A stretch of DNA of 64,000 nt from positions 1 to 64,000 of the forward strand of contig JAQFVV010000323.1 of NCBI GenBank assembly GCA_028023455.1. The letters are read 5' to 3'. The DNA is from Epiperipatus broadwayi (Eukaryota > Onychophora > Udeonychophora > Euonychophora > Peripatidae). This document shows positions 58,220-64,000 of this stretch, one piece after another (position 1 is the first letter of the stretch; every line of letters begins with the position of its first letter). The notes beneath the pieces are model-generated. The model did no database searches, was not told the origin of the DNA, and worked only from the letters and a program-made list of their open reading frames with translations. The translations under genes were made by a program, and so were the position numbers.

Positions 58220-60383
58220 TGTAACGATCCAGAGAATAACACTTAACATGATCTGAACTACAGGGCGCTATCTAGGCATTTGAACCTAGAAAAATTTATA
58301 AAGTAGGCAGATACGTAAGTAAAAAAAAAAATTTTTTTTTTATAATATATTTTGATATTCGGTCATTAGCCCAAGTCACTAGCTCAGGGAGTAGCAGAGA
58401 TTTAATAATATCATATCTTATCTAATTATATTTCAATATTAAAAAAATAAATAAAATAAGCCACTGCCAGTAATTAACATACAAAAATTTATTTACGCAC
58501 ATATATATATATAAGATTTAACATTATTATTTTAATATGTTTACTTTAACATTTAACATTATTTTTACTTTTATTTTATATTTTTAATTTACATTTTAAA
58601 TTTTATACTATTATTAATTCACACAGATTTGTTTAAAAATGTTGAGTATAGATCGGTTACATAGATTCCACAGTCAAAAACATTTCAAAATAAACATAAA
58701 CGATCAAAATACAAAATCATTGATACCATCAATTGCAGAGGGAAATTTATAAGTAACCCCATAGAATTTACCATAAGATTCTTGCATTAACACCAATAAC
58801 TTAAAAGACATCCGAATAAATATATTTTAGATACTCACCGTAAGGTATCAGTATTTACCGAATGTCTATATATATTTTGATCGAATATGAAAACCAAAAA
58901 CACAATCAACCAGTCACGAACCCATGCAAGGGTCTATACCCAACTTAAATTTAATGCATCTTTATTTAGAGTGTCAAGTATGAATAGACTACATAGATTT
59001 GCATTTGAAAAGAAAATATTCAATCCTTGTTTAACCTTAGGCCAAAGCTTTGCAGTCAAACCAAACTTCAATCCATCTGATATATCGATGTGTTCAATGT
59101 AATACGAATACGGCAGCACAATTAGGTTAAGAGAAGAAACTGCTTTTCGTCAGATAGGAATATTACATCTATCAGACAAGAAAAGCAATAAAAAAAAACT
59201 CCATCGAAAGGAACAGCATTCTACATCTTATAATCCCTTCCAAAGGCAAAACGGAAGTGTGCGGCATATAATAGCGATTCTGCCCATAGCAAATCTCGTA
59301 CTACATCTACTAATTACACCAATATATCCAATCCATTGACCTAATTCAACTACGAAATGAATAACCTAAGATTACCCTCCCCTAATATAACTTTACAAAT
59401 CTATATAGCCATTCTCGCCCAACTTAAGTTTAATATTTATATAACTAGTTTAATGAAAAATAGAAATCATAATAAAACTTAAAGAACAAATAAATAAATG
59501 GAAATGATTTTACAAAAGAAATACATTAAATAAAATTATAACTAATTAATAAATAACGTTGTCAGATAGGATTCTATTTCTTAATTATTTTAAATATGGG
59601 AAGTTTTTAATTTAATGTTCATTAATTATAAAGTTCTTACGGTTTAAAACAGTTCATCTTTATCTGTTGCTTGCCATTTGAACATGAATTCCCATGCCAT
59701 CCTAAAAATATTGGTTGAGTTAGCCATTGTTTTTTATTTATTTATCCGGAGGTCTTTTAGTTTAGTTGGTCCTTAATGTAGAAAAAAAAACGATGTCATT
59801 TCTCTTTTTTTTTAAACAAAACTGAAGGGATTGAAGAGTGTGTCTTTTCAATCCCTTCTCCTTCAACTCCACACTAACACATATAGTCACATCATAATAA
59901 CTAACTAATTTATTTTCCAACCTTTCCTTTTATAATAATTTTGTGGATTAACTCAACATTACGTCATGATGGTGAAAACCTTTTTGTTGAGGTCCGATTT
60001 TCCGATGGATTTCTTTCATTTGCTAAAAGTTTCTATTGTTTTCCTATCTGACCGATGCTTACATTTAAATGCCCAAAGGCTAGTTTACTAATTAAAATAA
60101 TCATTTCCATTTTACAAAAGATTAATTAATTTGTTTTCAAACTTAAACATATATTTTTATCTCTAACTCTTTTCTGAAAATTTAGTTTTAAATTACTCTT
60201 TCTTTAATAAAGTTTTATTTCAATCATTTATTTATCTGTGCGATTTTATATATATGCGAGTTTAAGATGATTTTTTTAATCTTCAGTTTTTTAATTCTTA
60301 AAAAAGAAATTTTTATTGGCGAACTTTTTTTTTTTTATGTTTACTAATAAAAAATATTGTAATGTACGTATGTGCCCATTACA
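58220..60383 (+). repeat. Repeat family copy D (solo LTR-like, 2.16 kb)
   Basis: It begins TGTAACGATCCAGAG and ends GTGCCCATTACA. The four flanking bases on each side are ATAT (58216-58219 and 60384-60387). It shares ordered blocks with 10203-11760 and, inverted, with 14043-15913. Internally a GAGTATAG/AAGTATGAATAG...ACATAGATT block occurs twice (near 58640 and 58975). No protein-coding frame. Confidence 0.75.
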
Positions 60384-60387
60384 ATAT

Positions 60388-62340
60388 ATATAATGCACAG
60401 ATGGCAAATTAATTATATAATTATTTAAAGTTTAAAATCTAAAAAACAAGATTGTTTTAATATAAAAAATAAAAAAAACCTGTTATTTATTTATTTTAAT
60501 CTTAGAATAGAAATGATTTTCTATATTGATCTAATAGCAAACAGGCCTTTGGGCATAAAGTCCGCTAAGAAATAAATTTAAAAAAATACTAGTGATAAAA
60601 GTTTGAGTTCATACTCTAAAGAAAGCTAACAAATAACAATGGAAATAAACACACAGTTCACAGGGAAAAGTCATCATCACTGATAAGAACAGCATCAAGC
60701 CAGAACAAGATCAATCCTGGAATTTGATAAGGATTCCAAAAGATAAAAAAACAACTTTGAAGTTGAAATTTAGATTTGGATTTGATCTTGCTGATTGTAT
60801 ATTATTTAAATATATTTATAAATGTATTGCAGATTTTCAAAATGTAGGGGACAGAATAAGTTACAATTCATGCATTTGCACCCGCTGAGGCAACCTCCAG
60901 GGTATGTTGGTTCTTGGAAACTGACCAGCAATGGACTTGTCTCCACCTAGAATAATATGAAATAAAAAGAACTTTGAACTGTATGATTCATCATGGATCA
61001 CCAAGATGGACTTCAAATAAACCTACAGCCACAGAAAGTATGAGCTTTAATAATCTAAAAACTTTTCAAGTACTTTAATAAACTAAAAATTTTTCAAATA
61101 CTTTAATTATATAAGAACTTTTCAAATACTTAAATTTAGACAGAACCTAACCCATGAAGTCTGTTATCTGATTAGGCAGAAATTTAAATTATTTGTTATA
61201 TTTTCTTTTAATATGTTTACTATTATTATCATTTCTGTTCTTGTAAATTATTTTTAAATTAATTATTTGAAAATAAGTGGGAATGGCTGCATAGATTCCT
61301 AAGCTTAGGTTAGTTTAAGGCATGTTAATTTTGGGCTAATTATTTCATAGTTAAATCAGTGCTGATGGATAGATGTATGGATGTTTTACATCAATGTAAT
61401 CTGAGTAGGTGCATTGAATACTCATTCTCTTGTACCACATTTGCATACAGGACATAATACCCATGTAAATGTATAGCCCAACAGTGTAGCCATCACATTG
61501 TCAATAGTCATAGAAGCATTTCCAATGCCATTGATTTTCTTATTCTCTGGTTGGGACAGTAAGCTGGCAAAGACCATTATTCCTATTTATAGAGCATCTC
61601 TTTTAATATATTTCAAATGATTGTATTTTTCTATCACCAATTAGGCAATGGATCATTCCTGACTGTTGGTGAAATTTATTAATGATCATGGGGAAGAAAC
61701 TCATTTCTTTCCACCGTGATTTATTATTTCTCTAATGATATCCTTCTACAGATGTAAATTCCTATTAGCATGGTTGTGTTATGATAATAATATCATTCTG
61801 CCTTGGTCACATCGATATGTCACTAAGCTAGAATTGGTCTAAACATGAGATTTTAGCTTAAGGTGAAAAGGGATTGGATTGGTTATATGCATACTCTATG
61901 TAGCATATTCATTCTTAATAAAATATTAAAATTGTAAAATCTATTAAATGCTTCCAATTGTGCACATAATTCAAATCAAACATATTCACTAATTAATTTA
62001 ATTTTCAGAATTTTCCTTTTAATGTGTGTGTGCATAATAAAATGTTTTGCTGAATTAATTTTGGCAGTAATTTATTTATATGTTTTATTAATATTGTTTA
62101 AAATTAAGAATTAGAAATTTTAACTTTCGGAATGATATTTTAAGCTCAGCTTCTCCCTGAGCTGGTGACTACAGCTTTTGGTTCAATAAAAGAGTAACTT
62201 CTCTCATGTGTATCTTCTGCCTTTATAATTTTTTTAGGTTCAAGTAGCCTAATAGTACAGAGATGGGGTTTGAACCATCAGGGATCTGTGAAATTGTTTG
62301 TTTAACCTGAAGTAAAAAATATAAAATTTAATATCAAGGG
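60388..62340 (-). repeat. Repeat family copy E, inverted, truncated at its inner end
   Basis: From GCACAGATGGCAAATT it follows the orientation of 14043-15913: CCTTTGGGCAT at ~60545, GAATGGCTGCATAGATT near 61280, GTTCAAGTAGCCTAATAGTAC near 62241. The innermost ~130 bp present in copies C and D are missing. The outer limit is uncertain. Confidence 0.6.
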
Positions 62341-63120
62341 GATAAGCATGATAGATCACTCTGAGAGATCACCCCATTTAATTCTCTAGAGTAACTATAA
62401 ATGTAATTAAATAAGGATTCATTAGCATTGAAAATATGTATATGTTATTCATCATCCAAAATGATCAACAATCAAAATAAATCAACAGTCGATATTATTA
62501 CTGGATTTGAAATGAGTGTACTGCTTGGGGCAATTATTTAAATATTAATTTGGATGAACAAACTAAATGCTAATCCATCAGAATACATAATAGTCAAAAC
62601 AATAATTTTGGGATATCAGCTGATCATTACCAATGCTCTGGCTACTTAGTACCATTAATGTAATAGCTACCTATAAACTTAATATTTAATACAGACTAAA
62701 CTAAATAAAACATAGTACATAGATTTTAAAGAGTATACTCCTAGCACCAACCCAGTATTTACCTGAATGCCCATACATTAATATATTTCCTTTTTATATA
62801 ATAGACCATTATGCACAAATCTAACTCAGAGAACATAAATTCTATAACTGTTATTGTGATCAAGAAATGATGCAACATATAATATTCCAAAACTTTAGAA
62901 TTAAGTTGACTGGAATAATTTTAACAATGAAATGCAAGTTTAGTAACAACAATAAAAATGACATTGATATCTCTAGAATATGGCTAAACACATATAAGTT
63001 TTTCAATTATGATAAATATACAAAATTCAACTTATTACATTGTAGTTTATATATATATATATTCCAACAGGTTTACTTAAAACCTAGTCAGCATGCAGAC
63101 ATGTGGCCTAATAAATTCTA
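62341..63120. other. AT-rich intergenic sequence
   Basis: No gene recognised. Ends with a short (TA)n near 63049-63061. Confidence 0.35.
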
Positions 63121-63356
63121 AAAATATTTGAATTGTCATAAAATAATAAAATATTTAAGTAATCATATTTAATGATACCAATACCTCTTAATGGATTTAC
63201 ATGCAACACACACACACACACATATATATATATATGTATTTGTGTGTGCCCATATGCGTTGTATAATGTAAGTGAACATATTTGAATAGACATTTAATAA
63301 ATGTTTCAAGTTATCATTTTTTAATGATAGAAATACCACATACTAGGTTTATTTAA

Positions 63357-63392
<36 letters not shown>

Positions 63393-63560
63393 CATTGCAT
63401 AGATGTGCAGTATAATATATTTGAATTGTCATATATGAATAAAATTAGTGATTAAAATTTTTAAGTTATATTTTAATGATACAAATACCTCATACTGGGT
63501 TTACACCAATTACATATATATCATTGTACAAATGTATGGTATAATAATTTATTAACATAT
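63120..63560. repeat. ~150-bp tandem repeat x3 with CA/TA cores
   Basis: AATGATAC/GAAATACC starts near 63172, 63322 and 63475 (about 150 apart). Each time it is followed by a GGATTTAC/GGTTTA stretch and, in two units, by (CA)n(TA)n. The remainder to 64000 is AT-rich with no supported feature. Confidence 0.7.
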
Positions 63561-64000
63561 TTGAATTTGTCAAAATAATAAGATTATTAAAAATATATTT
63601 TCACAATTGAATCTTTGTACAAAGTATATAAAAATCCATTAATAATTTTAATAGTAAGTTTTCCTCTTTACTGGTTAGTTTTTTTAAAAATAGTACTATC
63701 AATTCATCAACAGTTTATAACACTCTCTCCCCTAACAGGTCACTGTTTATTAAAATTTATAAACGTCTTTAAATTTAAAATATAGATTTTAAATGTATTT
63801 TTTTTGAATAAATGATTTAAAAAATTATAATTCTTGAGTATTAAAATATCTTATTTCATTTATTTACTTTAAAAAACAAATATAAAATATTCTATGAATT
63901 AAATCCTTTATTTTAGATGTTTACTTTAAATGAAAAATAGTTACTTATACTTTAAAATGTCATTTTAAATGAATTATTTGAAACAATTCACTAGAAATCC

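Noticed and set aside
1-64000. Prokaryotic features (operons, ribosome binding sites, CRISPR arrays)
   Set aside because: The tandem repeats have no CRISPR-like spacer structure, and the element content is eukaryotic.

Overview
The window looks like a stretch of a strongly AT-rich, repeat-dominated animal genome. I find no convincing single-copy host gene. Almost everything recognisable is a transposable element or a satellite: two LTR retrotransposons, non-LTR elements of at least two clades, a Penelope-like endonuclease fragment, a hAT-type non-autonomous DNA element, a second TIR element, and hammerhead-ribozyme-bearing tandem units. The mix (Ty3/gypsy, RTE, Penelope, TTAGGG-like repeats, long TA and CA/TA microsatellites) points to a metazoan, probably an invertebrate such as a mollusc or flatworm. 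The species cannot be fixed from the sequence. A 22-nt match to an Illumina TruSeq adapter inside a gag frame shows that this is draft assembly, so some frame breaks and palindromes may be artefacts.

Layout. 1-10191: a gag-only LTR element with ~3.3 kb LTRs (the 5' one cut by the window edge), a perfect tRNA-Lys-type primer site, a coiled-coil Gag and a polypurine tract, but no pol. 10203-15913: a foldback-like composite, made of two inverted ~1.6-1.9 kb arms around TA tracts and a 418-bp satellite that is itself palindromic. 15931-26142: a minus-strand Ty3/gypsy element with 1.9 kb LTRs and broken gag, protease, RT, RNase H and integrase frames. 26143-28999: inverted and direct pieces of the same LTR plus two copies of a Penelope-like GIY-YIG region. 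30257-34450: two decayed non-LTR elements of one family in divergent orientation. 36070-44854: AT-rich DNA split by (TA)n tracts, with several TGT...ACA boundaries and a ~1.1 kb TIR element holding TTAGGG-like repeats.

45370-50065: a minus-strand RTE-like LINE, interrupted by a 1.4 kb hammerhead-ribozyme-like tandem element with a 13-bp target duplication and by a ~1.75 kb insert with ~270-bp repeats. Next come a 462-bp hAT-like element (50325-50786, 8-bp target duplication) and a second, 286-bp hammerhead element (50835-51120, again with a 13-bp target duplication). 52940-53115: an RTE 3' end. 58220-62340: a second inverted pair of the foldback-arm family, without satellite. The rest is AT-rich intergenic sequence.

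Three themes recur. Elements that begin TGT and end ACA sit repeatedly on ATAT within TA tracts, which suggests an integrase preference. Inverted (palindromic) organisation appears in at least five unrelated places. The gag-only element and the pol-bearing gypsy element share a related capsid-region sequence, so the first may have been mobilised by a relative of the second.
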